From Planctomycetota bacterium (GTDB taxonomy: Bacteria > Planctomycetota > UBA11346), in NCBI GenBank assembly GCA_014193115.1, contig BJHQ01000001.1, positions 434,001-498,000 on the forward strand: a DNA stretch of 64,000 bases, given 5' to 3'. The notes below the pieces were generated by a model. The model saw only the letters and a program-made list of their open reading frames with translations. It made no database searches and was not told where the DNA came from. Shown one piece after another: positions 1 through 8,133 of this stretch (position 1 is the stretch's first letter; each line of letters opens with the position of its first letter). A program made the translations under genes and the position numbers.

Positions 1-2
1 TC

Positions 3-203
3 GCTCAGTTTCGCGATTCCAACGATCAACCAGTGAGCACCAATGGCGCCGAACTGCGCCTGGCCTGGCAATTGCCATCGAGCTGGACTACCAGCGGCAA
101 ATTATCCGACATCGCCAGGGCTGGCGGATCGGCGCCGAGGATCGGCGCAGTTCGGCTGCGCTGCCTGGCGCCGACCACGGTCCTGGCCAGCGAGCGCCGC
201 TGA
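3..203 (+). CDS. C-terminal fragment of an unknown protein (5' end outside window)
   Basis: An open frame runs from the first bases of the window to TGA at 201-203, about 66 codons with no start in view. The translation contains ELRLAWQLPS and ends VLASERR*. Third codon positions are mostly G or C, as in the clear genes of this window, and this frame looks more protein-like than the other two. No domain is recognisable from so short a piece; the even mix of hydrophobic and polar residues would suit a secreted or pilin-like protein, but that is a guess. It could also be non-coding. Confidence 0.35.
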   Translation, partial: AQFRDSNDQPVSTNGAELRLAWQLPSSWTTSGKLSDIARAGGSAPRIGAVRLRCLAPTTVLASERR

Positions 204-296
204 GTTTCTGAATTCGCTGGCAACCGGCCGGGTTTGGGCTCGCGCAGTATGAGCATGAGCGCATGGCAGTGCGGATTCGCGTGGGGATCGGTAAGT

Positions 297-345
297 CGTC
301 CCGGAGGGACGCCAAGATACCAGCCCGGGGTGTGAACCCCGGGTA
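297..345 (+). repeat. Dispersed repeat family R1, copy 1
   Basis: A 49-bp unit beginning with the palindrome CGTCCCGGAGGGACG and ending AACCCCGGGTA, with a second dyad CCCGGGG..CCCCGGG inside. The same unit occurs in reverse orientation at 481-529. Both palindromes are kept although bases between them differ, which suggests that the structure is what is conserved. Confidence 0.7.
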
Positions 346-480
346 TGGTGGCATTTTCAGCGTCAGCCCCAGGGGCGGCTGAGTATGGCGGGGGTGTCAA
401 CCCTCGCGCGACGCGGCCTGCGGGCTGACGCCCGCAGATGATTCAGCCGCCCTTCCGGGGCTTCTCTGGTGTTGGCTACG

Positions 481-529
481 TACCCGGGGCTGGCGCCCCG
501 GGCTGGTGTCGCAGCGTCCCTCCGGGACG
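481..529 (-). repeat. Dispersed repeat family R1, copy 2 (inverted)
   Basis: Reverse-complement copy of the unit at 297-345: read on the minus strand it starts CGTCCCGGAGGGACG, continues with a variable stretch, then ACCAGCCCGGGGCG and ends CCCCGGGTA. Together the two copies form a large inverted repeat with about 135 bp between them, able to fold into a cruciform or a long RNA stem. Confidence 0.7.
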
Positions 530-665
530 CTCCTCACAGACGTCACGTGGATAGAAAAGGCTCAAACAATTTTTGGGATATTTTTTTACAGCTTCCGCCA
601 TGCACCCAGTACTGCCGCCGCCGGGCAGATCCAGCCAGGCTATCTATTTGGCTTGGCGCGTTGTT

Positions 666-1652
666 TTACTCTACCGCTTCGGCGAGCTTCAGCAGGCCGA
701 CCGGCGGGTAGACGTTGACCTGGCGGGCGACCTTGGCGTTGTAGACCACCTGCCAGCTCGGCAGGGGTTCGATGGGGACTTCGCCGGGCTTGGCGCCGCG
801 CAGGATCCGCTCGGCCTTGGCGCCGGCAAAGCGGCCGACAGCGCGATAGCTCGCGACCACTCCGAGCAGGGCTCCGGATTTGCGCACCGGTTGCTCGGTG
901 GCTGAGAACACCGGGATGCCGGCGGCGGTGAGCGGGGCGATGGCGGCGGCGGCGTTGGCGATCAGGAAGCCATCACTGGGCAGATAGACCGCATCGGGTT
1001 TCTGGGCGAGCAGTTCGGTCGCGGCCGCTGCCATGGCCTCGGCGGGGACGCCTCCCGGAGTGACGGTGGCCGCGCTCAGTACATAGCCGTGGTCCTTGGC
1101 CAGGGTTTCGAGTTCCTGCCGGATCAGGCGGGCCGACACCGATTTGGCAACGTCGATCATGCCGAGTTTTTTGAAGGTGGCGACTTGGCTGAGCACGGTG
1201 AGCTGGGTCTTCATCGGGACCAGGTGGCTGACCCCGGTCAGGTTCCGGCCGTGCCCGGTCAGGGTTGGAACCAGGCCGGCACCGACCGGGTCGCCGACCA
1301 CCGTGAACACCACGGGAATGGCCGGATCGATGGTGGTCGGGGCGTCGTGGCGTCCGACCACCGCCAGCGCGCCGTTGGTGCTGAAGGCATACACCAGATC
1401 GGGCTTGGCTGCGGCGATTTCGGCCGGGACCGTGGCGCCTCGGGTCGGGTCCAGCTTGCAGTCGAACACCGTCCAGCGGAGCTTCAGCCCGCTGCGGTCA
1501 AGGTACTCGCGGAATCCGATCTCGGCTTCGGTCTCACCCCGCCACTGGACCATCATGATGTGGATTTCGGCCGCGGGCAGCGCGGCCGCGACCACCCCGA
1601 TCAGCGCAAGGCAGCGCAGCGCGAGCGCACGCAGAGGCATCAGTCGGAGCAT
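666..1652 (-). CDS. ABC-type substrate-binding protein (PF04392-like), periplasmic
   Basis: A 328-residue protein with a signal peptide (MLRLMPLRALALRCLAL, then AALPAAE) and the layout of the ABC_sub_bind family, whose members bind small ligands with a two-lobed periplasmic fold. Recognisable parts are the first-lobe stretch PDLVYAFSTN, PVVFTVVGDPVGAGLV, the hinge region NLTGVSHLVP, and late QKPDAVYLPSDGF. Start ATG 1652-1650 overlaps the TGA of the upstream sensor-MFS gene by one base (TGATG), so the two are translationally coupled; ATG 1640 is an alternative start. No ABC permease or ATPase gene lies nearby, so it may act as a ligand-sensing partner of the membrane fusion protein and not as part of a transporter. 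Ligand unknown. Confidence 0.8.
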   Translation of the reverse strand: MLRLMPLRALALRCLALIGVVAAALPAAEIHIMMVQWRGETEAEIGFREYLDRSGLKLRWTVFDCKLDPTRGATVPAEIAAAKPDLVYAFSTNGALAVVGRHDAPTTIDPAIPVVFTVVGDPVGAGLVPTLTGHGRNLTGVSHLVPMKTQLTVLSQVATFKKLGMIDVAKSVSARLIRQELETLAKDHGYVLSAATVTPGGVPAEAMAAAATELLAQKPDAVYLPSDGFLIANAAAAIAPLTAAGIPVFSATEQPVRKSGALLGVVASYRAVGRFAGAKAERILRGAKPGEVPIEPLPSWQVVYNAKVARQVNVYPPVGLLKLAEAVE

Positions 1653-4195
1653 CACGATTTCGCCCCGTTCCGGGCGGTCGCCACCGGCATCAGGGCGAAA
1701 GCCCCGATTGTCGCCAGGCAGATCCAGCCGATGCCTTCGAGGGTGCCGACGAAGCCCATGACCGCGATCATCGTTCCGGCGGCGAGGGGACCGAGGATCG
1801 AGCCGATGCGTTCGGTCATGCGGAAGATGCCCATCACGGTGCCGGCGCCCATCTGCTTGACCTCGACATCGCAGACCCGCGGCACCAGCGCGAGCAACGG
1901 CGCCTGGCCCAGGCCGTTGGCCACGCCGAGCAGGGTCACCACCGCCAGGATCGCCCACGGGCCTTCCCACCAGCGGGTGAGCAGCAGGGCCAGCCCGGCG
2001 ACCACGCCGCCAGCGATGACGAAGGCGCGGTGGGCGCTCCATTTGTCGGCCAGCGGCGCACTGAGTTCCGATAGGACGATGGTCGCAAGGTTGAAGGCCA
2101 TCAAGGTGCGGCCGGTGGCGGCCTGGGACAGACCGAGCAGCGGCGAAGTCAGGTACAGCGGCAGCACGAAGGCATTGACCCCAGTGATGATGAATTTCGG
2201 CGGAATCGCCGCGAACAGTGACAGCGCGGCGAACCGGTGGTTGTGGGCGAGGTCGCCGATCTGGCTCATGCGCAGCGGCTCGCGGGCCTGGGACGGACGG
2301 TATTCCTCGACGCACCAGCGCACCGCCGCCATCCCGGTCAGAACCAGGGTGGTCGACAGCCACAAAGCCTGGGAGTGGCCGAGCCGATCGGCGACCACGC
2401 CGCCAATCGAGGCGCCGCACAGCGTGCCCGCCGAAAAAGCCCAGACGAATACCGCCATGCCTCGGCCACGATTGGTCGTGGTCGTGTGGTCTTGGACATA
2501 GGCGGTGCAGGCGATGAAGCCGATGCCATAGCCCAGCCCGCTGATCGTCCGCCACAAGATCAGGTCCCACAGGGTCTGGGCGAAACCCGACAACAGCAGG
2601 CCGACCGCGGCCAGACCCATGCCGATCAGCAGGCTGCGCCGCCGTCCGACCCGGTCCGACCAGCTGCCGGCGAATGGTTGGGAGATGGCCCAGGCGATCA
2701 TGAACGCGGCGATCGGCAGGCCGACCAGCACCTGGCGCTTCAACCAATAGTCATCGCCTGGACCGAGCAGGTGACCTGCATACAGCGGCATGAACGAGAT
2801 CGACAAGGCTTCGGCAAAGATCAGCAGAAACAACGGCAGCCTGATCCGATAGAGCTTTCCAAAACGGTCCTCGGCGCTGATCTGGGCGGTGCCTGCCTCA
2901 TGGGAGCTGGCGCTCGCGACCCGCTGGTTCCAGGCGGTGGCGACCTCGCCGACCACGCCGGGGAGGGCTTCCACCTTATGCACCCGGCCAGCGGCGGCAT
3001 CGCTGAACGCCGAGCGCAGCCGGGTCAGCGGCCGGACCACGCCCTGAGCGATGGCGAAATTGAGGATTTCATAGGCCACCAGCAAGCTGACCACCAGGAT
3101 TGCGGCAAGATCGAGCAACGTCGCGAGCTGGGTATTGCGCAGGTGGTCGAGGCGGATGCCGAGCTGGATCGACGCGGTGGCGGCGTCCTGGCTGCCTGTC
3201 GACATCGGCACCTGCAGGACCCGGACCTCTTTGTTGGATGCGCCGGCCCGATAGGTGCTGCCATTGACCAGTACCTCACCCCAAGACAGCGACGGACTGG
3301 CTTCAAGGGCATTGCGGATTTCGTCTTCGACGCCGCGCAGGCGGTCCGGCGGCACGCCGAGCTTCAGGGCGTGGGCGACGGTGCTGCCGATAGTCGTCGC
3401 TACCGCCTGGCTGCGGGCCTCGACCGCCGGGACCAGCGCCGATTCGAATTCGCGGACGGCAGTGACGTTGAAGCCGACCAGGGCGACGACCAGGGCGAAG
3501 GCGCAGAGCAGATGGGCACGGATCTTGGAGCTGTCCTCGTGGCGCCCGGCCGGAGCCAGCTTGGGATCGCCGCCGAGGGCCGCCTCCAAGTCGCGGTCCG
3601 CCGGCTCGGTCGATTCGCCGGTGATCCGGCGCCTGAGGCGGTCCAACCAGCGCTGGTCACGGGCCGCCAGCCACCGGCCCACCAAGGCCACCAGGGCCAC
3701 CGCCGGCACCAGCAGGGCCAGCCCCCAGCCGACCAGGGTCAGGGCCATCTGCTGGACCGCGGTGGTGACCTCGCCTCCGTCCCAGGCGAGGAGCAGCGTG
3801 CCGGCCGATTCCGCCGTGCCGAAACTTCCGGCGAGGGGCCGGGCAATGACCAGGGTACCGGAATCCGTTGCCTTCAAGGCCGCCAACGGATGGTCAGGAG
3901 CCGGGCCGGCCGACAGGATCACCGTCCCGGCGGGATCAACGACGGTGATCCAACGGATCGAGGCATCGCCAGCCTGTTTGCGGGTGACCTGGTCGGTGGC
4001 GTTCTTGACCGGCAGGCCCAGGGCCAAGGCGCCATCAATGCTTGCCGCCAGTTCCTCCGCCGACCAGGCGTGCCGACCACGTACCGCATCGTGGTACGAG
4101 CGCGAGAAAGCCATCACATCGAGGATGGCGACCAGCCCCACGGCGACCAGCAACACCAGGGCGGCCATGGCGGTCAGACGGGCGTGCAGGTTCAT
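1652..4195 (-). CDS. Membrane sensor (two periplasmic sensing modules) fused to an MFS transporter
   Basis: An 847-residue protein. Residues 10-29 and 151-174 are membrane segments enclosing about 120 periplasmic residues with a Cache/PAS-like stretch (IRWITVVDPAGTVILSAG). A second module repeats the pattern: membrane segments 227-246 and 360-384 around another periplasmic region, followed by a HAMP-like linker (RPLTRLRSAFSDAAAGRV). From about residue 450 to the end follows a complete MFS permease with the loop signature SWSDRVGRRRSLL. A signal-receiving module is thus wired to a carrier. It is coupled to the substrate-binding gene downstream. Start ATG 4195 was chosen because the longer frame to 4261 adds only 22 polar residues ahead of the first membrane segment. 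Substrate unknown. Confidence 0.8.
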   Translation of the reverse strand: MNLHARLTAMAALVLLVAVGLVAILDVMAFSRSYHDAVRGRHAWSAEELAASIDGALALGLPVKNATDQVTRKQAGDASIRWITVVDPAGTVILSAGPAPDHPLAALKATDSGTLVIARPLAGSFGTAESAGTLLLAWDGGEVTTAVQQMALTLVGWGLALLVPAVALVALVGRWLAARDQRWLDRLRRRITGESTEPADRDLEAALGGDPKLAPAGRHEDSSKIRAHLLCAFALVVALVGFNVTAVREFESALVPAVEARSQAVATTIGSTVAHALKLGVPPDRLRGVEDEIRNALEASPSLSWGEVLVNGSTYRAGASNKEVRVLQVPMSTGSQDAATASIQLGIRLDHLRNTQLATLLDLAAILVVSLLVAYEILNFAIAQGVVRPLTRLRSAFSDAAAGRVHKVEALPGVVGEVATAWNQRVASASSHEAGTAQISAEDRFGKLYRIRLPLFLLIFAEALSISFMPLYAGHLLGPGDDYWLKRQVLVGLPIAAFMIAWAISQPFAGSWSDRVGRRRSLLIGMGLAAVGLLLSGFAQTLWDLILWRTISGLGYGIGFIACTAYVQDHTTTTNRGRGMAVFVWAFSAGTLCGASIGGVVADRLGHSQALWLSTTLVLTGMAAVRWCVEEYRPSQAREPLRMSQIGDLAHNHRFAALSLFAAIPPKFIITGVNAFVLPLYLTSPLLGLSQAATGRTLMAFNLATIVLSELSAPLADKWSAHRAFVIAGGVVAGLALLLTRWWEGPWAILAVVTLLGVANGLGQAPLLALVPRVCDVEVKQMGAGTVMGIFRMTERIGSILGPLAAGTMIAVMGFVGTLEGIGWICLATIGAFALMPVATARNGAKS

Positions 4196-4267
4196 AAGCG
4201 CATGAAAGTCCAGCTGTTGGCTACCATCGCACGGCGCTCTTCGCAAGTCGGCAGATAGCAACCATGG

Positions 4268-5065
4268 TCATCGCGCCAGCTGCGGGACCAGGGCACCAGC
4301 GACCAATGAGCGCGGGGAACGACCGAGTTCGCGACGGATGACCTTGTTGAAGTGCTGCAAGTCGGGTAATCCAACCAACGTCGCGATGTCCTTGATCGGT
4401 CGGCCGCCGTTGACCAGCAGCTGGTAGGCCCGCTGGCTGCGCCGGCGGCGCAGATAAACGCCGGGGCTGACCCCGAAACGGGTGCGGAACAACCGGCCAA
4501 GGTGGGTCGTCGTCATTCCCGCGGCATCCGCTACCGCACCGACCCCGATGCCGGAGCCGAGCTGTGATTCGATGAACGACAGGGCGCGGTGCAGCCGATC
4601 GTCTGCAACCGCGACATCAGCCATCGCGCTCGCGGCCGGCCTGACCAAATCGCCCAAAGCATCCCACAGCCGGATCTCGCAGCGGCGGCGATCGCTGGCG
4701 AACCAAGGCAGGCAGGCCTCCAGCCGTGGAACCAGCATCGAGACAGCTGGCGCATCATAGCGCGCCGCCAGCACGGTCGGAGCCGCCGGCAGCGACGGTT
4801 GGACCCATTGCAGACTGACATGCCGATTTTCGGCCTCATCAAACCGGTAGGCGAGATGGGCATGCGGCGGAGTGATGGTGATCTGACCCGGGGCGAAGGC
4901 GACCAGCACCCCATTGATGGTGACGCTGCCGTGATAGCGGTAGGCGTGCAGGCACCACACCGGACCCATCACATAGTGGGCCTGGGACGGTCCGCGGAAA
5001 ACGCCCTGATCGGCGAAGATCAGGGTCGGCCGCTGGCGCAGATCGATCGGCCAGGCGGGCAGCAC
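4268..5065 (-). CDS. AraC-family transcriptional regulator
   Basis: A 265-residue regulator starting at GTG 5065. The N-terminal 150 residues form a cupin-like ligand domain (ITITPPHAHLAYRFDEAENRH shows the usual His-rich strand). The C-terminal 100 residues are the double helix-turn-helix of AraC proteins: GVGAVADAAGMTTTHLGRLF, then the second helix pair ending GLPDLQHFNKVIRRELGRSP. The gene is divergent from the dioxygenase gene at 5305 with 239 bp between the start codons. The arrangement suggests that it controls that gene, probably through the 21-bp direct repeats in between. The inducer is unknown; in PVC bacteria such pairs are often linked to sugar or plant-derived substrates. Confidence 0.88.
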   Translation of the reverse strand: MLPAWPIDLRQRPTLIFADQGVFRGPSQAHYVMGPVWCLHAYRYHGSVTINGVLVAFAPGQITITPPHAHLAYRFDEAENRHVSLQWVQPSLPAAPTVLAARYDAPAVSMLVPRLEACLPWFASDRRRCEIRLWDALGDLVRPAASAMADVAVADDRLHRALSFIESQLGSGIGVGAVADAAGMTTTHLGRLFRTRFGVSPGVYLRRRRSQRAYQLLVNGGRPIKDIATLVGLPDLQHFNKVIRRELGRSPRSLVAGALVPQLAR

Positions 5066-5113
5066 AGCGGATCCGTACGCTCAGCCAGCGCCTCCAGCAA
5101 GCCGGCCGGGACT

Positions 5114-5218
5114 AGCTCGGCGCAGCCGACAACCAGCTTGGCGCAGCCGACAACCAGCTCGGCGCAGCCGACAACCAGCTTGGCGCGATCGGCAGCCGGC
5201 TCGGTGCAACCGGCAGGT
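5114..5218. repeat. Five 21-bp direct repeats between divergent araC-type and phyH-type genes
   Basis: Five head-to-tail units of exactly 21 bp begin at 5114, 5135, 5156, 5177 and 5198. The first three are nearly identical and the last two are degraded. Each good unit contains the dyad TCGGCGCAGCCGA (stem 5, loop 3) or a one-base variant. A 21-bp period equals two turns of B-DNA, so the units all face the same side of the helix. They lie in the control region between two divergent genes and may be stacked operator sites. Confidence 0.75.
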
Positions 5219-5304
5219 TCGATCCAGACCACCAGCGCACGGTTGCGACCAGTGCAATCCGCTCGGCCCTCCACCACCATGGCGGCCCAGAAGGGCCACC
5301 CGCC

Positions 5305-6276
5305 ATGCTGACCACCAGTGAACGCGATCGCTTCGAAACCGACGGATTCCTTATCAAGGAAGGCGTGTTCTCCACGACCGAGACCACGGCGATCCTTGAC
5401 GCCATCATGGCCATGACCGAGACGGGCATCGCCGAGCTGCGCCGCACGGGCTGGCGCGGTAACGACCATGCCGAGCTGCCGGTCGAGACCCGGCTGGCGC
5501 GGATTCACGACGAGGATTCGACCGCCGCCGAAACGATCATCGCCGGCATCGGCGGCCGCAGCGGCGGTGGCTATCACGGACCAGCGATGCTGACAGCCCT
5601 GCGCAACGACCGGCTGCTGGAGATCATCAGCGACCTGGTCGGGCCGCAGATCATCGGCTCATCGGTCTACCGCGTCCGCACCAAGCTGCCCCATCACCCC
5701 AAGGGCGAGGTGCCCTGGCACCAGGACAGCGGCTATCTGCTGCCGCACTGCGATCGCCACCGGATCATCACCGCGTGGGTTCCGCTGGTCGACGCCAACG
5801 CGGCGAATGGCTGCATGTTCGTCGTGCCCGGCATGCACCGCGAACCGATCCTGACCCATCGCACCGGCGGCCCGGCCGGTTTCCTGATCATCGATGACGA
5901 GCGGCTTGAGGCCCGGCGCCACCAGGCGGTGTGCGCTGCCTGTCCAGCCGGCAGCGTCGTGCTGATGACCAACCTGACCCCGCATGCGTCCTTCACCAAC
6001 CGCACGAACGGCATCCGCTGGAGCATCGACCTGCGGTACCAAGGCGCCGAAGTCCCTCACAACGCCAACCAGGACCCGCTCGACTTCCAGCCGACCAGCG
6101 ATCCGGTGACCATGGCCTGCTATCCCACCGAGGCCGATTTCGTGCTACGCGATCCCATTCACCCGGAACGCGAGGTGCGCACTGCCGAAGCCTTCGCCGC
6201 GATCCGCGCAGCCTATGACCGCAACACCCCGAAATACAGCGTGCGCCGGTGGCAGCCGGCGGCGACCACCGCCTGA
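5305..6276 (+). CDS. Phytanoyl-CoA dioxygenase (PhyH) family Fe(II)/2-oxoglutarate oxygenase
   Basis: A 323-residue protein of the PhyH family, cytoplasmic non-haem iron oxygenases that hydroxylate diverse substrates with 2-oxoglutarate and O2. The iron-binding facial triad is visible: H139 and D141 in PWHQDSGY, and distal H227 in LTPHASFTN. R238 in GIRWSIDLR is placed to bind 2-oxoglutarate. The N-terminus (SERDRFETDGFLIKEGVF) is typical for the family. Start ATG 5305; the upstream region carries the 21-bp repeats and a divergent AraC regulator. The natural substrate cannot be read from the sequence; PVC genomes hold many such paralogues. Confidence 0.88.
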   Translation: MLTTSERDRFETDGFLIKEGVFSTTETTAILDAIMAMTETGIAELRRTGWRGNDHAELPVETRLARIHDEDSTAAETIIAGIGGRSGGGYHGPAMLTALRNDRLLEIISDLVGPQIIGSSVYRVRTKLPHHPKGEVPWHQDSGYLLPHCDRHRIITAWVPLVDANAANGCMFVVPGMHREPILTHRTGGPAGFLIIDDERLEARRHQAVCAACPAGSVVLMTNLTPHASFTNRTNGIRWSIDLRYQGAEVPHNANQDPLDFQPTSDPVTMACYPTEADFVLRDPIHPEREVRTAEAFAAIRAAYDRNTPKYSVRRWQPAATTA

Positions 6277-6467
6277 GTCACCTACGTACGCCACGAGGCA
6301 AAAGCGCATGGCAAGGACTGCACGGCCGCCTCTGGCGCTCATGCCGTCAAAGCAGGCGCCGCCGGCAAGCCAATCGCATTCACGGCAACCAACTGTCAAT
6401 CAACGGGCCGATCGGAAAAGTCACCGGCAATATTGTGTTCTCCGTTCGGCCAAGATCATTCCGTCCC

Positions 6468-7187
6468 ATGCAGATGCGTTCCCTGGTGAAGCGGCTTCTT
6501 TCCCCTGTGTTCTATCTCATCGCCGATCGGCGACGCGGCCTCGTGATGGAAGCCGAATTCTGGGACCGATGGATGGCCCAGCGTGGTGGACCCTGGTCAG
6601 AGGATTTTTCCGCACGGTTTGATCCGGCCCGACAGATCAGTGGTTGGCATGCTGAAATTCTTCGGCTTTTAGGGCCAAATCCGCGTATCCTGGATGTCGG
6701 GGCTGGACCGGTCACCGCCATCGGGCGGGTTTGGGATGGCAACCTGCTCGATGTCACGGCAATCGATCCCTTGGCTGCGACCTACGACGCACTTTTGGCC
6801 AAACACAACCTTGTCCCACCTGTCCGGACCCGTACTTGCGCAGGAGAGGATCTTGCCCGCATGTTCGCAGCCGGGACCTTTGACTGGGTGAACGCCCAGA
6901 ACTGCATCGACCACGCCGAAGAGCCGATCCAGGCCATACGGTCCATGGTCCAAACCTGCGCCGAAGGTGGAATAGTGAGTCTCTTCCACGAGGAGAACGA
7001 AGCCGTGAAGGAATCCTGGCGCGGACTCCATCAGTGGAATTTCGGACTCCAGGCTGGGCAATTGACCCTTTCGGGCCGAAATGGCCGCCAGGTCGCCGTC
7101 GATATGGCCTTGGTAGGCATGGCATTCCAAACAGAGCGACGGGGCGACCACCTCCTATCAATCGGCAAAAAGCGACGCATTTCTTAG
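6468..7187 (+). CDS. SAM-dependent class I methyltransferase
   Basis: About 239 residues with a Rossmann methyltransferase fold: motif I ILDVGAGPVTAIGRVW, an acidic strand end VTAIDPLAATYDALL, and motif IV-like FDWVNAQNCIDHAEEPIQAI. Start ATG 6468 is chosen because the open frame further upstream overlaps the dioxygenase gene and reads as low-complexity Arg-rich sequence; ATG 6474 is equally possible. It converges on the end of the surface-glycan operon (72 bp between stops) and resembles that operon's methyltransferases in type, so it may modify the same glycan. Acceptor unknown. Confidence 0.75.
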   Translation: MQMRSLVKRLLSPVFYLIADRRRGLVMEAEFWDRWMAQRGGPWSEDFSARFDPARQISGWHAEILRLLGPNPRILDVGAGPVTAIGRVWDGNLLDVTAIDPLAATYDALLAKHNLVPPVRTRTCAGEDLARMFAAGTFDWVNAQNCIDHAEEPIQAIRSMVQTCAEGGIVSLFHEENEAVKESWRGLHQWNFGLQAGQLTLSGRNGRQVAVDMALVGMAFQTERRGDHLLSIGKKRRIS

Positions 7188-7259
7188 GGACGGGAGACGA
7201 ACTTCGGGATCGCTGCAACCTGGCGCCGTTCCTGATGATCCAGCCAAGCTTGCTGCCGG

Positions 7260-8108
7260 TCAGCCAAGCGCTCCAGCCAGACCCGCCAATACTCCGCGAG
7301 GATCTGCCGGCTCCTGACCCCATCCGGACATCGCCGCCAGGCTCGCGATGAGCAGGCTCGGCAAGGTTACCGGGTCTCCTCGGCCGTGGCGTGCTGCCCA
7401 CCAGCGCAGGAAGCGGCCTTTAGCAAAGCCACGCCGATAGCGATCGGCGCGGTCTCCGCCGTCACGGCGGTGCACCGCCCGCAAATCCGCGGTGAAACGC
7501 AGCCGCCCAGGGCCGAACCGATCGCGCAGCCGGCGGAAGAAATCGAGATCCTCGCCCAACGCATAACCCGGCCGCCGAGCATCGAAGCCGCCGGTCGCCA
7601 GCGCGACCTCGCGCCGCACTGCAAAACAGCAGCCGAACAGCGCCCAGGTGGAAACGTCCCAGGTTGAAGCCGCACCCGGCCCAGCCACCAGCCGCCGTGG
7701 ATCCCGGAAGCACCCCGGCTGAGCCAGCCGGTGCAGCCGCCGGGTCCATGGCGTACGGCTTTCGACCACCGGACCCCAACCAAGCGCTATGCGATCAGCG
7801 GAAAGGTCCTCCAGGCGTTCACAAAAATCCGGCGCCAGATCGGTGTCATCATCGATGAAGAGCACGACCTCGGCGGAGGTCGCGGCTAGCAGGGCATTAC
7901 GCGCTGCCGGCAGGCCAGACAAATCCGGCCGGTGCAGCACCGTCCACGGCCCTGGATCAGCGAAGGGAGTGGCCGACTGGTCGCACAGCACCACCGCTGC
8001 GCCGACCCGCCCAGCCGCAACCACCACCAAGGGAAGACTGCGCCGCAACGAGTCGTGACGACCCTTGGTGGGGATGAGGACGGCCAGCCGGTTCGACGAC
8101 GAAACCAC
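7260..8108 (-). CDS. Family 2 glycosyltransferase
   Basis: A GT-A glycosyltransferase of about 282 residues. The nucleotide-sugar binding start (LAVLIPTKGRHDSLRRSLP), the metal-binding FIDDDTDL, and the acceptor-side motif GEDLDFFRRLRDRFG are all present. It is the last gene of the 15-gene glycan operon. I place the start at GTG 8108 because a strong ribosome site GGTGGAG lies six bases upstream; a longer form from ATG 8156 or 8165 would overlap the preceding gene. It probably adds one residue of the repeat unit on the cytoplasmic side; donor and acceptor are unknown. Confidence 0.82.
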   Translation of the reverse strand: MVSSSNRLAVLIPTKGRHDSLRRSLPLVVVAAGRVGAAVVLCDQSATPFADPGPWTVLHRPDLSGLPAARNALLAATSAEVVLFIDDDTDLAPDFCERLEDLSADRIALGWGPVVESRTPWTRRLHRLAQPGCFRDPRRLVAGPGAASTWDVSTWALFGCCFAVRREVALATGGFDARRPGYALGEDLDFFRRLRDRFGPGRLRFTADLRAVHRRDGGDRADRYRRGFAKGRFLRWWAARHGRGDPVTLPSLLIASLAAMSGWGQEPADPRGVLAGLAGALG

Positions 8109-8133
8109 GTGAGGCTCCACCCTGAGCGTACGG

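Larger units (their letters stand above)
204..665. other. Gene-free stretch with hairpins and an inverted repeat pair
   Basis: No convincing gene is visible in these 462 bases. The stretch holds two oppositely oriented copies of a 49-bp repeat (297-345 and 481-529) and, between them, a short hairpin at 418-437 with stem CTGCGGGC/GCCCGCAG. A T-rich run near 568-590 is the only AT-rich part. The downstream neighbour at 666 ends here on the minus strand and the unknown fragment ends at 203, so the stretch lies between two converging 3' ends, a typical place for repeats to accumulate. Confidence 0.6.

Noticed and set aside
2237..4258. Long plus-strand open frame opposite the sensor-MFS gene
   Set aside because: Composition is a shadow of the real gene: no domain, Gln/Asp/Arg-rich, while the minus strand has clear membrane segments and MFS motifs.
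5114..5218. CRISPR-like direct repeats
   Set aside because: Units are directly adjacent with no spacers and decay to one side; no cas genes are present.
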